From contig CM075770.1 in NCBI GenBank assembly GCA_037974665.1, forward strand, positions 1,252,501-1,316,500: DNA of 64,000 bases, in the 5' to 3' direction. The stretch comes from Ehretia macrophylla. Its lineage: Eukaryota; Streptophyta; Magnoliopsida; Boraginales; Ehretiaceae. The notes below the pieces were generated by a model that saw only the letters and a program-made list of their open reading frames with translations, ran no database searches and was not told where the DNA came from. Shown here piece by piece: positions 11,813 through 21,449 of the stretch; position 1 is the stretch's first letter, and each line of letters starts with the position of its first letter. Made by a program: the position numbers and the translations under genes.

Positions 11813-14151
11813 ATGGGGAGGTCGGAATCAGAAGATTCTCAGGCAATGGAAGTAAGGTCTTATGGTGGAGACGAAAGTCCGCCGAGCTCGGCATCTCCCT
11901 CGAACAGGATCCATGGCGGAGAGAGCACCAGCTCGTCCTCAGGGCCAGCTCGGAAATCTAAACGCGAAGAGAGCGACGACGACTGCCGAGTCATTGGGGT
12001 TAGACTGGTACGAGAAGGGGCAGAGGAGGACCCTTTGGCCGACCTGGGAGAATTCGATGTCGGGGAGGATGAGGAGCCGCTGAATCGACTGGAGGGCATC
12101 GAGATACCGCAAGAGTTCTTAGCCGGGGTGTCTGCCACCGAGCCGATCGAGGCTGTTCCAGTCAGTGCTGTTCGACCTCGGAGCTCGGCTTCAGCTAGCG
12201 CTTCTTCCATTTGAGGGAAGAGGATCGAGCAGTTGTTTGCCTGCTGCAAGCGAGAGTGCCATTCCAGCGTGCAGATGGCGAACGCAAGACTGAGGAACTG
12301 GTCGCTTGACCGGCATCACAAGTTGAAGGTTCCAGGGCGGCAAGAATCGGCGTGCTACCCCCCAGCCAACCACTACAACATATATGATCTCTCCCTCGAC
12401 GTCATCCCACTCCCCCTCCCTGGCTTCATCGTTGGAATCCTGAACCATTTCGAGCTCAGCCCGGGTCAGATGTCACCGAACAGTTGGGCCATAATGGTGG
12501 CTTTCTACGTGTTCTGTTTGGAGAAGGGAGTGGAGCCGACCTTGCGTCGATTCAGGCATTTCTTCGTATGCAAGCCCAACCCGAAGCAGCCGGGGTGGTT
12601 CCACTTCGCAGCTCGGGTCGGCCCCTCCGTATTCACCAAGTGGCACTCATCTAACAAGGGCTGGCATAATGATTATTACTGGGTGGAGTCGTCTGTGAAT
12701 CCGGGATGTAGGCTGGACTGGCTCCCGAGCCTGAGGAAAACCGTCAATGATGACCCTAAACTCTCAGAGGAGGAACGTAGAGAAGTTGCAGTGCTCAAGC
12801 CCGCGCCCGGGATGCTGATAGACATTGATAGTGTGCTGAAATGGGAGCGAATCTGGGATTCCAAGTTATTTGGTCGGGAGCCCGACCTCTCAAGGGATCA
12901 TCCCCATCTGATTCTCGACCCGGAAGGAGATGACGGGGCTGGCTCGGAAGAGGGTCAGTTTGCAGGATTGGCGTCCGACCTCCCGTCCCGTTCTCTTAGC
13001 TTCGCTTTAGCTGGGTCTTCGACTCACTTTTAACCCCCTTCGCTCTACCTTTTGCAGATATGGCGGACATGAGGAAGCTCGCGTACGCCCAGGTGCGGAG
13101 GAAGGGTGAAGTCAGTGGTGATGCATCTGTTCGGTCAGGACCGGGCGGCACTGGACAAGGCCACAGGGAACGCCCCAGCGGCCAGGGGCGTGAGGTCGGT
13201 CCTGAGGTCTCTTCAAAAGGGGCTTCGGGGTCCCTTTTGCCGAAGAAATCAGGGTCGAGCCTCACGATTCCGGAGCGCTCCTCCCCCCGATCCGAGAACA
13301 GAAAGCGGCCTCGGCCAGGGCACTCGGGTAAGGGCAAAGACACGGAGTTCAGCCCTCCCGACCAGCACATCATGGAGGCGTCCAAGGTGGATCGCGACCC
13401 CAAACTGGCGACGGTCCCAGCCGAGCAACTCTCGCTGGACTTGAGGACGGCCATTGTTACGGTAAGTCCTTAACCATCTTATGTAAAGGTCGCATTCTTA
13501 GCTCGGCTAATTGCTTTACCTTCTGCTGAACAGGCCGAGTCTCACATCCTCTCTGCCCCCAGCTTCTTGACCAAGGCCCAAACTCACTGCGTTGAGCTCG
13601 AGCAACGGTATGTGGATGCCCGAGCCGAGCTTGAAACAGTGAGAGAGGAGGCCGCTCAGAGGCAGAGGGCTGATACGGCGGAGGTCGAGCGCCTAAGGAA
13701 GGAGCTAGACCTAGAGAAGGGCCGACGCGAAGCCGCGGCCAAGGACGTCGATCGCTACAAGCGAGAGAAGCGGGAGGCGGAGGCAAAGTTTAAGGAATTG
13801 GCGGAGCGGGTCGGCGTCCACGGGGAGAAGGCAGTGGAGGCCTTCAAATCCAGCGACGCGGCGGTGGACTGGTTGGCCACGGAAGGCGGGGCCATGGCGA
13901 AATACGCGGAAATGGAGTTCTACTTCCGGGGTCAAGTTGCGGCTCGGGAGAGAGCGAAGACTTTCTTTCCATCCTCCAAGAACGACTACATCGAGGTCTT
14001 GGAGGTCCCGCCGCCAGAATTCTGGGAGATCCCCGAGCTTCCGTCCGACCTGATATCCCAGGCCAAGGAGGTTACTGAGTTTGTCCAGAAGGGCCTGGAC
14101 CAGGTTGGGGATGAAGCTGAGGCCACCACATCCGCTGCCGCGCCAAAATAG
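11813..14151 (+). CDS. Spliced antisense gene of the Tat element (gypsy-type transposon protein, one nonsense codon)
   Basis: Proposed exons are 11813-12953, 13058-13461 and 13534-14151 (2,163 nt, 721 codons including stop). Intron 1 (12954-13057) ends TTTTGCAG. Intron 2 (13462-13533) starts GTAAGT and ends AACAG. Both joins keep frame. A further small leader intron (11758-11807) is possible but only 50 bp. The N-terminal 130 residues are Ser/Glu-rich and disordered. A TGA at 12212-12214 then interrupts the frame, probably a CGA-to-TGA transition. The folded part (about 150-350) with PLPGFIVGIL, ELSPGQMSPNSW and FRHFFVCKPNPKQPGWFHF matches the plant 'putative gypsy type transposon' domain (Pfam PF04195 as I recall). 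Exon 2 is basic and Ser/Pro-rich. Exon 3 holds a long Glu/Arg-rich coiled coil (ELETVREEAAQRQRADTAEV). Function is unknown. Confidence 0.75.
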
Positions 14152-14900
14152 ATTTAGCAATGCTTCCCTAGTAGGGCTATTGTAATCTTGCCCGAGCTGG
14201 GCCTTTGTAAAAACTTTTCGGTTTTTAATGAAATATTTATTTCGGCTTTACTTGCGTTTTAATTGAGTTCGCACACGTGCACTTTTCTCTTCGCAAAATT
14301 TTCCCCAAGTTAGTGTGGTCGGACCAATTTTTAATGGTCCGCACAAACTTAGGTGTTATAATCCGAGCTGGACGCGACTAATGTTTTAACATCCTAATCC
14401 GAGCTGGCATAATAAGGGCAACTCATAATGGTTACCAATTCGAACTCGTCGTCCGTTATAAAAATGGTCAAACTAATGTCGACAAGTATTGAGCTCGAGT
14501 TTATACCCAAGCTAATATACCGACCTGAGGCCGGAATGCACCGAGTTGGAACTTAATCCGAACTGGCGAAACTAATCAAATTGTTATCAATTATGCCCGA
14601 GCTAGAACATAGTCCGAGCTGGTATACCTTGTCGTTTGCTCGTGATTAAGCGTGGCCACCGCGTTAATCTGAGTTTGATTAATTTCACAGTTGGAGCATT
14701 TACGCCCGGGTCGGGTATTGAGCTGATTCATGTACTTATTCCCAAGTCGAGAATTGCACTAGTTTACAAAATCGCATTGTATTGAATTCATACAAGTAAT
14801 GTTTCAGCCCGGGGCCTTTGCAAAATACCTTGGCTCGGGACCATTTACAAAATATTACGGCTCGTGGCCGTGGACAGAATATTCCGGCTCGGGGCCGCTT
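14152..14900. other. Convergent spacer between Tat antisense gene and pol end
   Basis: Non-coding. It contains repeated CCGAGCTGG-like motifs (for example near 14362, 14399 and 14611) and the likely polyadenylation region of the plus-strand gene: a T/A-rich stretch with TTTTTAATGAAATATT near 14220-14240. Confidence 0.6.
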
Positions 14901-14913
14901 TCATACAAAATAC
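14806..14913. repeat. Four imperfect ~27-bp tandem repeats at the pol 3' end
   Basis: Four units at about 14806, 14832, 14858 and 14885 share the pattern GGCTCGGGGCC...ACAAAATA. The last unit overlaps the pol stop codon. They may be part of a 3' regulatory or spacer segment. Confidence 0.7.
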
Positions 14914-16592
14914 CGCTTCAAATGTTCTGAATGCCATGCATTTTTTAACAGTTTTCCGTTCTTGTCTCGAAGGTAAAAGGTCCCGGGCCAGACTTCTTTC
15001 ATGACTTCGTAGGGTCCCTCCCAGGTCGGGGAAAGCTTGTTAATGGAGCGCGGCAAAAAGATGGCCTTTCTGAGTACGAGGTCGCCGACCTTAATAGGCT
15101 TAGGTTTGACCTGTTTGAAGAAGGCTCTTTTCATTTCGGCTTTGCTGGCCAGCATTCTGATTTGGGCTTTAGCTCGGAGCTCTTCGGCGAGGTCGAGCTC
15201 TTCTCGGATCCGTGCTCCATTTAATTCTGGGTCATGGTGGACGGTCCTACTGGTCGGAGATCCGATCTCCACTGGCAGCACCGCTTGAGTGCCGAAGGTC
15301 AGTTCGAAGGGTGATTCTCCCGTCGCCGAGCTGATATTGGTCCGCTGAGCCCACATCACTTCTGGGAGAACCGATGCCCATTGGCCCTCTGCTTCCTCCA
15401 GCTTGGTTTTCAAACCCTGCAAATTGATTCGGTTCGTCCTTCCAACTTGGCCATTCCTTTGAGGGTGAGCAACAGACGAGAATCTGAGGTCGACCCCAAT
15501 CTCAGCACATTTGCCTCGAAAGTATGCACTGTCGAATTGCTTGCCGTGGTCGGTGACAATGACCTTTGGTACCCCAAATCGGCATATGATGTTCTTCCAT
15601 ACGAAATCCCAAGCTGCCTTTTCTGTTATTCTGGCAACACCTTCAACCTCGGGCCATTTAGTGAAGTAGTCTACGGCCATGAAGGCGTGTTTCTTTTGGC
15701 CGACACTGGTCGGCAAGGGGCCGATGATGTCTAGACCCCACTGATAGAATGGCCAAGGGCTTACCATCACTGTGAGGGCCACAGCAGGCTTCCGTTGCAC
15801 GTTGGCGAACCTCTGGCAGGTGTCGCACTTTCGTACATATTCTTTGGCATCTTGCTCTAAGGTTGGCCAAAAATAGCCGTACCTTAACGCCTTCCGAGCC
15901 AGAGCTTTACCCCCCAAGTGGTTTCCACACACCCCTTCATGAATCTCCCGGAGTACATAGTTTCCTTCCTCGGGTGCAACACATTTCAAAAGAGGCCAGG
16001 TGTAGGCTCGTTTGTAGAGCTGCCCGGCGATTATGACAAACCTTGAGGCCTGCTTCATGAGTTTTCGAGCGGCTTTTTCATCCTCCGGGGTCATACCCCC
16101 TTCCAAGTAGTCCATGATTGGTTTGGTCCAATCTGGATTTAAGTTAAGCTCGGCTACCGCTCGTACCCCCAACTGGATACTAGGTTCAGATACTTCTTCC
16201 ACGTGGACAAGGGCAGGTCGGCTCTCGCCCAAGGCTAGCCTGGATAGGGCGTCAGCCTTCATATTCTCTTCCCTGGGAATCTGCTGTATCGTGAACCTTC
16301 TGAGTGTTGAGGTCAAATCCTTGACTCTGTTGAGGTAGGCTAGCATAGCTCTGTCCTTGGCTTCGAACTCCCCTGATATCTGACTAGAAACCAACTGAGA
16401 GTCGGTGCTTAGGTCGATTGTCTGTGCCCCGAGCTGAGCAGCAATTTTTAGCCCTGCAATCACCGCTTCATACTCTGCTTCATTGTTGGACGCCGAGAAG
16501 GTGAACTTGAGGGAGTACTGGTGCTCATGCCGGTTTGGGTCGAGGATGACCACCCCAGCTCCGCTGCCAGACTTCCCTGAGGCCCCATCCAC
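14901..16592 (-). pseudogene. Tat second RNase H and integrase (563 aa, active-site Glu lost)
   Basis: Residues 1-120 are the second, archaeal/plant-type RNase H: DGASGKSGSGAG with Asp2, NNEAEYEA with Glu38, and STDSQ with Asp64. Residues 215-262 are the integrase HHCC zinc domain (His218, His225, Cys256, Cys259). In the integrase core Asp288 (WGLDIIGP) and Asp348 (VTDHG) are present. The third catalytic residue, normally Glu in an NGQxE context, is Gly384 (NGQVGRTNR). His349 also replaces the usual Asn of DNG. The C-terminal part (GDLVLRKA, WEGPYEV) is typical of gypsy integrases. The frame is open to TGA at 14901, but the integrase is probably inactive. Start chosen at the RNase H core; no independent start is implied. 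Confidence 0.9.
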
Positions 16593-17296
16593 ACGTCCTC
16601 CGGGTCACACTCTGCTCGGCCAGTGCACTCTACGACAAAGTCAGCAATGGCTTGGGCTTTGATGGCTGTCCTGGGCTGGTAGGTGATGTCGAATTGACTC
16701 AGCTCAACTGCCCATTTCAGTAGCCTGCCCGACGCCTCTGGCTTGTGCATGATGGATTTGAGCGGAGCATCAGTCATGACTTTAATCGGATGAGCATCGA
16801 AGTATGGCTTCAACTTTCTAGCCGTCGTGATGAGCGCGAGGGCGAGTTTTTCCAAGGAGGAGTATCTCGCCTCGGCTCCCTGCAAGGTTTTACTAATGTA
16901 GTAGACTGGCTTCTGCTCCTTGCCTTCTTCACGGACTAACGCCGCCGCAACCGCTGTTCCCGAGCATGCCAAGTATACTAGCAGCTCCTCCCCCACCTCA
17001 GGTCGGGATAACAGAGGTGGCGAGGCTAAGTACCTTTTCAGCTCTTGGAAGGCGTTTTGACATTGCTCAGTCCATTCAAAGTTCTTAGGGTTCCTCAATA
17101 TTTTGAATAGGGGAGCGCACTTATCAGCCGACCTGGACATGAATCTGCTCAGCGCCGCGACTTTTCCTGCCAACACTTGGACGTCCTTCACGCAGGTAGG
17201 GGGCGCTAGGTCTAGGATCGCCTGGACTTTCTCCGGGTTGGCTTCTATTCTGCGGGCTGTTACTATGAAGCCCAGGAACTTGCCTGCCTTGCGCAC
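16460..17296 (-). pseudogene. Tat RT connection and first (degenerate) RNase H
   Basis: 278-codon frame continuing the polyprotein after the first frame break. It begins with the RT thumb/connection (KAGKFLGFIV) and continues through PLFKILRNPKNFEWTEQCQ, the usual lead into the RNase H domain. The segment LLVYLACSGTAVAAALVREE stands where an active RNase H has Asp in the first strand; none is seen. Loss of catalytic residues in this first RNase H is known for Tat elements and is thought to be compensated by the second one. The frame breaks again near 16575, where the second RNase H starts in a different frame. Confidence 0.85.
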
Positions 17297-20166
17297 TTTT
17301 CCGGGTTCAATTTTATCCCAAAGTGCTCCATCACGGCGAAGGCCTCAGCCAGGTCGGTTACATGATCTTCCGCCCTCCTACTCTTGACCAACATGTCATC
17401 CACATAGATCTCCATATTCTGGCCAATCTGGTTCTTGAAGACCTTGTTCACCATCCGAGTATATGTGGCTCCAGCATTCTTGAGGCCAAAGGGCATGACC
17501 TCATAGTAGTAGAGTCCTTTATCGGTGGTGAAGGCGGTCTTCTCTTTGTCCCTAGGAGCCATCTTGATCTGATTATAACCTTTGAAGGCATCCATGAAGG
17601 AGAGCAGCTCGAACCCGGAGGTGGCGTCCACCATTTGGTCAATCCGTGGTAGGGGGAAGCAATCCTTGGGGCAAGCTTTGTTGAGGTCGGTGAAATCAAT
17701 ACATAGTCTCCATCCACCCGAAGACTTCGTCACCAGCACCACATTGGACAGCCAGGTTGGGTATTGTATTTCCTTTATGTGGCCGGCGTCCACCAACTTG
17801 TCCACTTCTTCCGTTATGATTTGTTGCTTATCATAATGAAAGTGCCGGCGCTTTTGTTTTGCTGGATAGTGATTTGGGTCGGCATTCAAGTGATGCTCAA
17901 TTACATTCGGGTCAATTCCTGTCATGTCAGAAGCAAACCAGGCAAATACATGCTCATTCTTTAAAAGAAATTGGCTTATACCTTTCTTGAGGTTGGCAGA
18001 TAGTTCACTCCCAATCTTTGCTCTCTTTGCTTCATCGGAGAGCTCCAACTCCTGAAGGTCTTCAGCCGGGCTTCCTCTCTTAGCGTCTCTCTTCTCTTCG
18101 GGCAGGTCCGGTCCCCAGCCGATTTGATATTTGGGTCGGAGTGAGTTTTCATAGCACTCCCGAGCTGAGAGCTGGGCTCCGCGAATGGTGGCTACCCCAG
18201 ACGGGGTCGGGAACTTCAGGGCCTGGTGGTACGTTGAGGGGACGGCCCTGAAATGATTAAGCGCCACCCGCCCTAAGATCCCGTTGTAGGTGGAGTTACA
18301 ATTCATTACAATGAAGTTGGCCTGCATCGACACCCACTTATCCCCATCCTCCAACTTCAGCGGGAGGTTGATGACTCCCTCGGCTCGGTGGGACTGCCCG
18401 GTGAAACCTGCTAAAGTACCACGCAATGGCCTGAGTCGGCCCCTGTCCAACCCCATCTGCTCAAAAGCGCTGAGGAATAAGACTTCTGCCGAGCTTCCGG
18501 TGTCCACCATCAGCCTTTTGACGGTGAAGTTGGCTATCTCTGCGCTGATCACCAGGGGGTCGTCATGGGGCAATATGGCCCCCTCCAACCCTTCTGAAGA
18601 GAAGGGGAGCTCTTGCATCCCCGGGGCCGATCCCTTCACTGGTCCATATTCCCTCCCTGCGCGAACATAACCTTTTCTGCCCGCCGAGGTCTCGCCTCCT
18701 GCCGCCAATCCTCCCGCTATGGTTTCAATCACGGCCAAACGCCCGCCGCCAACCTGGCGCCTCGGCGGACTCCTCTCCCTATCCCTCTGCTCCGGATTCC
18801 GGATCTGCTGTTGATCTTCCTCCCTCCGGAGGTGCCGTCGGGCTATAAGTGCCTCGGTGTCTTGCTTCAAGTCTTTGCACTCCTGGGTGGTATGGCCATA
18901 GTCCATGTGGTAGCGGCAATATTTGGTCTTATTGCGCTTATCGGGCCGGCCTTTCATTCTCGGAGCCGGAGGCAGCTGGTTCTGGTGTTGGATCTCCATC
19001 AAAATCTGTTCCCTCGAGGTATTAAGGGGAGTGAACATAGTGAACCGGGGGTTCGGCTTCGGCTGGTGTGGCTGGTTGCCTCGGTCGTGCTGGGCTGTGG
19101 CCCCGGATGAGGCCCGGGAGGCCTCTCCTTTCTTCCCAGCCTCCTTCTCTTTGTCATCGTCCCTTTTTGCCTGATGGATCTCCTCCGAGTGTATGTACCC
19201 TTCTGCCCGCACCATCAACTCAGACACAGTATCCACAGGGTCGATCGCCAAAGAAGAAGTGAGGGGGCCCGACCTGAGCCCGCTCTGGTAAGCCATCAGA
19301 GCCATGGAATCCTCCAAGTTAGGAATTCGGAGGGACTCTTCATTGAACCTAGCCGTGTAAGCCCTCAAAGTTTCCCCTCTATGCTGCTTCACCAACAGCA
19401 ATGTAGAGGTATGGTGGGTGGCTCGGCGGCTTCCTGCGAAGCGGGACAGGAAGGCCTCCGCCAGCTGGTGAAAGCTTCCAATTGATCCAGGACGAAGTTT
19501 TTGGAACCAGTCCAAGGCATTGCCAACCAGGGTGGTCGGGAATGTCTTCGCCTTCATGAGATCCGGCATGTCGTGCAGAGTCATGTGGTGATCAAAATTG
19601 AGCAAGTGGCTGGCAGGGTCTCCGTCTCCATTGTAGACGGCCAGGCTGGGCATGCGATTGCCGGTGGGTAGGGGCGTGGCCAATACCTCGGGAGAGAGTG
19701 GGCTTACACCGAGTTGGTTGATGACTTTAGCTATGGCAGCCGCGGTCTTTGCTTGCTCGGGGTCGACTTGAACCGCCCTTTTACTTCTCGCCGGGTCGGA
19801 TCTCGGCGTCGGCTCCAAGAAGCCCTCCTCTTCCTGCGTCCGTTTTCGTCTAGACTCCGGGATGTGGAACTGGGGGCGCGATGGCCGCGGCGCGGCCTCT
19901 TGCGGTGCCAGGGGGCCCTCAGCCAGCCGGGCCACCTGCTCCTTAAGTTCTTCAAACATCCTGAGCATCATCCTTATCTCCGGTGATAGGCCGGAGTTTG
20001 GGTCTCCCTCCGGTGTGGGGTCGGTTTGTGTGGCTAAGTGTATACGTTGGCTCGTTCCAACGTCGGATTGGGTCAGGTTCCGGCTGGGCGCCTGTACGGC
20101 TTCGAGGTCCCCTTCCAAGTTGGGCGAATCCTCTACCGATATGTTGTGACTTCTCGTTTGTACCAT
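17263..20166 (-). pseudogene. Tat gag-protease-RT (first part of broken gag-pol)
   Basis: 967 codons from ATG at 20166, about 50 bp after the primer-binding site. Residues 190-320 are the gag core. A zinc-knuckle-like motif (CRYHMDYGHTTQEC) lies at 417-430. The protease active site DTGSS is at 555-559. The RT spans roughly 780-960, with LCIDFTDLNKACPKD near 821-835 and the catalytic YVDD at 921-924, all in typical Tat form. The frame ends at 17263 just after the YVDD region. The expected continuation (AGKFLGF) resumes in another frame at about 17290, so a small indel breaks the polyprotein. It would make the capsid-like particle and copy RNA to DNA. Confidence 0.9.
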
Positions 20167-20217
20167 GATGGTTTCTCAATGAGTGGCGAAGAGAGCTATA
20201 AAAGAACTCGTCATTTT

Positions 20218-20232
20218 CCACAGACGGCGCCA
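20218..20232 (-). other. Primer-binding site of the Tat element
   Basis: The minus strand reads TGGCGCCGTCTGTGG, three bases inside the 5' LTR. The first nine bases are complementary to the 3' end of plant tRNA-Asp (ending GGCGCCA); the rest diverges. The perfect tRNA-Asp version is present in the Athila element of this window. Confidence 0.75.
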
Positions 20233-20235
20233 AAC

Positions 20236-20705
20236 TGTCGAGGTTGAAAATCTCACAGTTGAATTTGGGAGCTGCTTTAGTTGAGCTGGACTTCTAAGGT
20301 CCGCCTCCGAGACGCACTTTCTTCGTCGGCTATCGGCGCTGCACAAGGAAAGTAAGGAAAAGGCGGGGTGCCGCCCGGAACTTTCCCCGCAAGCGTGCGA
20401 ATGATTAGTATGCCGGAGCTGATAAAGTAGCTGAGAGTATTTAATAGCGAGATCCCCTTAAATGAAGAGGGTGGAACTCTATTTATACTAAGTTCGGGTC
20501 TGACAGCATTTAATGCGATGCAGCTTTATGTCCCATCAGTGCTTTATGTCCCATCGGAACAGCTGGAACTGAGGTCGGGGTTACGGGGTCGGGTCAGTCA
20601 TCTGGGGTTGGACATTGGGCTGAGCGAACTGCTAATGGAGCGCGGATTGGCCCATTTCTGATCAGAGGGTCGGCTCATTTAGCTCAGCTCGGGAACCCCT
20701 CGTCA
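20236..20705 (-). repeat. Tat element 5' LTR with promoter
   Basis: 470-bp LTR directly upstream (minus strand) of the primer-binding site. It begins TGTCGAGG and ends CCTCGTCA. A TATA box (TATAAATAG on minus) lies at 20479-20487 and should drive the genomic and gag-pol RNA. Confidence 0.95.
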
Positions 20706-20710
20706 AATAT

Positions 20711-20926
20711 GACATATCTGTGCATAAAAGTTCTGCCCAGAAAAGAGCTTGATTGCTGAAACTGGTGTTGAAGTCGGTTATCCTCGTAAATCAAACAAAG
20801 ACAAAATGCAGGAGACTGACCTAGTATATCTCAGTTTTTAATATTATAATAATTTCTTGTAGTTACCTCTCAAGTATCAAATAATTATTAAAGAGTTTGA
20901 TGGAATGTTGTAATAACAATTTGTAA
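20711..20926. other. Short spacer between Tat element and MITE
   Basis: AT-rich host flank; no gene or repeat recognised. Confidence 0.5.
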
Positions 20927-20935
20927 TTAAAGATT

Positions 20936-21440
20936 GGGTAAATAGCATTTCAGCTTCCAATGGTTTATCATAAGTGAAAGTCGGATATCTGTAGTTTTAT
21001 AATTAGCTTATAATCTCCTGTGCTTTTGAAAATTGAGGCACACATGCCTTTTTGGTCCAAGTCCGTTTAAAATTTTAACGGCAACATCAAAATTACACAA
21101 ATGTCCCCGATTGTAATGTCAGCATATTAAATATCTTTAAAAACACAAGGGGTCATTGCGCACAATCATTAAAAATACAGGGGGCTATTGCGCACTATCA
21201 TTAAAAACACAGGAGAGCATTGTGCACCTCATACATATTGTTTAATCGTGTAAAAAATACAAACAGTTGCGTTATTAGCGTGTGCATAACAAATTCTGTT
21301 AAAATAGACAGATTGTTTAACGGAGGGGGCACGCATGCTTTAATTTTCAAAAGCATAGGGAGTTATAAGCTAATTATGAAACCACATGAACTCGACTTGC
21401 ACTTATGATAAATCATAGAGGACCAAAACGCTATTTACCC
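20936..21440. mobile_element. MULE-like MITE (505 bp) with long inverted ends
   Basis: The ends are inverted repeats beginning GGGTAAATAGC. They extend about 115 bp through TTTATCATAAGTG, TTATAATTAGCTTATAA and CTTTTGAAAATT blocks. A 9-bp target duplication with one mismatch flanks it: TTAAAGATT (20927-20935) and TTAAAAATT (21441-21449). Long inverted ends and a 9-bp duplication are the Mutator-like pattern. No transposase is encoded. Confidence 0.85.
21134..21229. repeat. Three 32-bp tandem repeats inside the MITE
   Basis: Units at 21134-21165, 21166-21197 and 21198-21229 share TCATTAAAAAYACAGG and ATTGCGCAC. All three are 32 bp long. Confidence 0.85.
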
Positions 21441-21449
21441 TTAAAAATT

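Larger units (their letters stand above)
10920..20705 (-). mobile_element. Full-length Tat-lineage Ty3/gypsy LTR retrotransposon (9.8 kb)
   Basis: Two 470-bp direct repeats (10920-11389 and 20236-20705) bound the element. A 5-bp duplication AATAT flanks it (10915-10919 and 20706-20710). The LTRs start TG (TA in the left copy) and end CA. The primer-binding site lies inside the right LTR and the polypurine tract inside the left LTR, so transcription runs on minus. Domain order is gag, protease, RT, RNase H, a second RNase H, integrase. The second RNase H between the first and the integrase is the mark of the Tat lineage. By eye the LTRs differ at about 19 of 470 sites with no indels (about 4%), implying a fairly recent insertion. 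gag-pol carries two frame breaks and an integrase active-site change, so this copy is unlikely to be autonomous. A plus-strand gene lies between pol and the 3' LTR. Confidence 0.95.

Noticed and set aside
13457-14160. Minus-strand frames opposite exon 3 of the antisense gene
   Set aside because: They mirror the coding exon, have low-complexity Arg/Pro/Leu content, and lie on the gag-pol strand without any known domain.
17323-20247. Many plus-strand frames opposite gag-pol
   Set aside because: They are complementary-strand shadows of the GC-rich gag-pol sequence, without recognisable domains.
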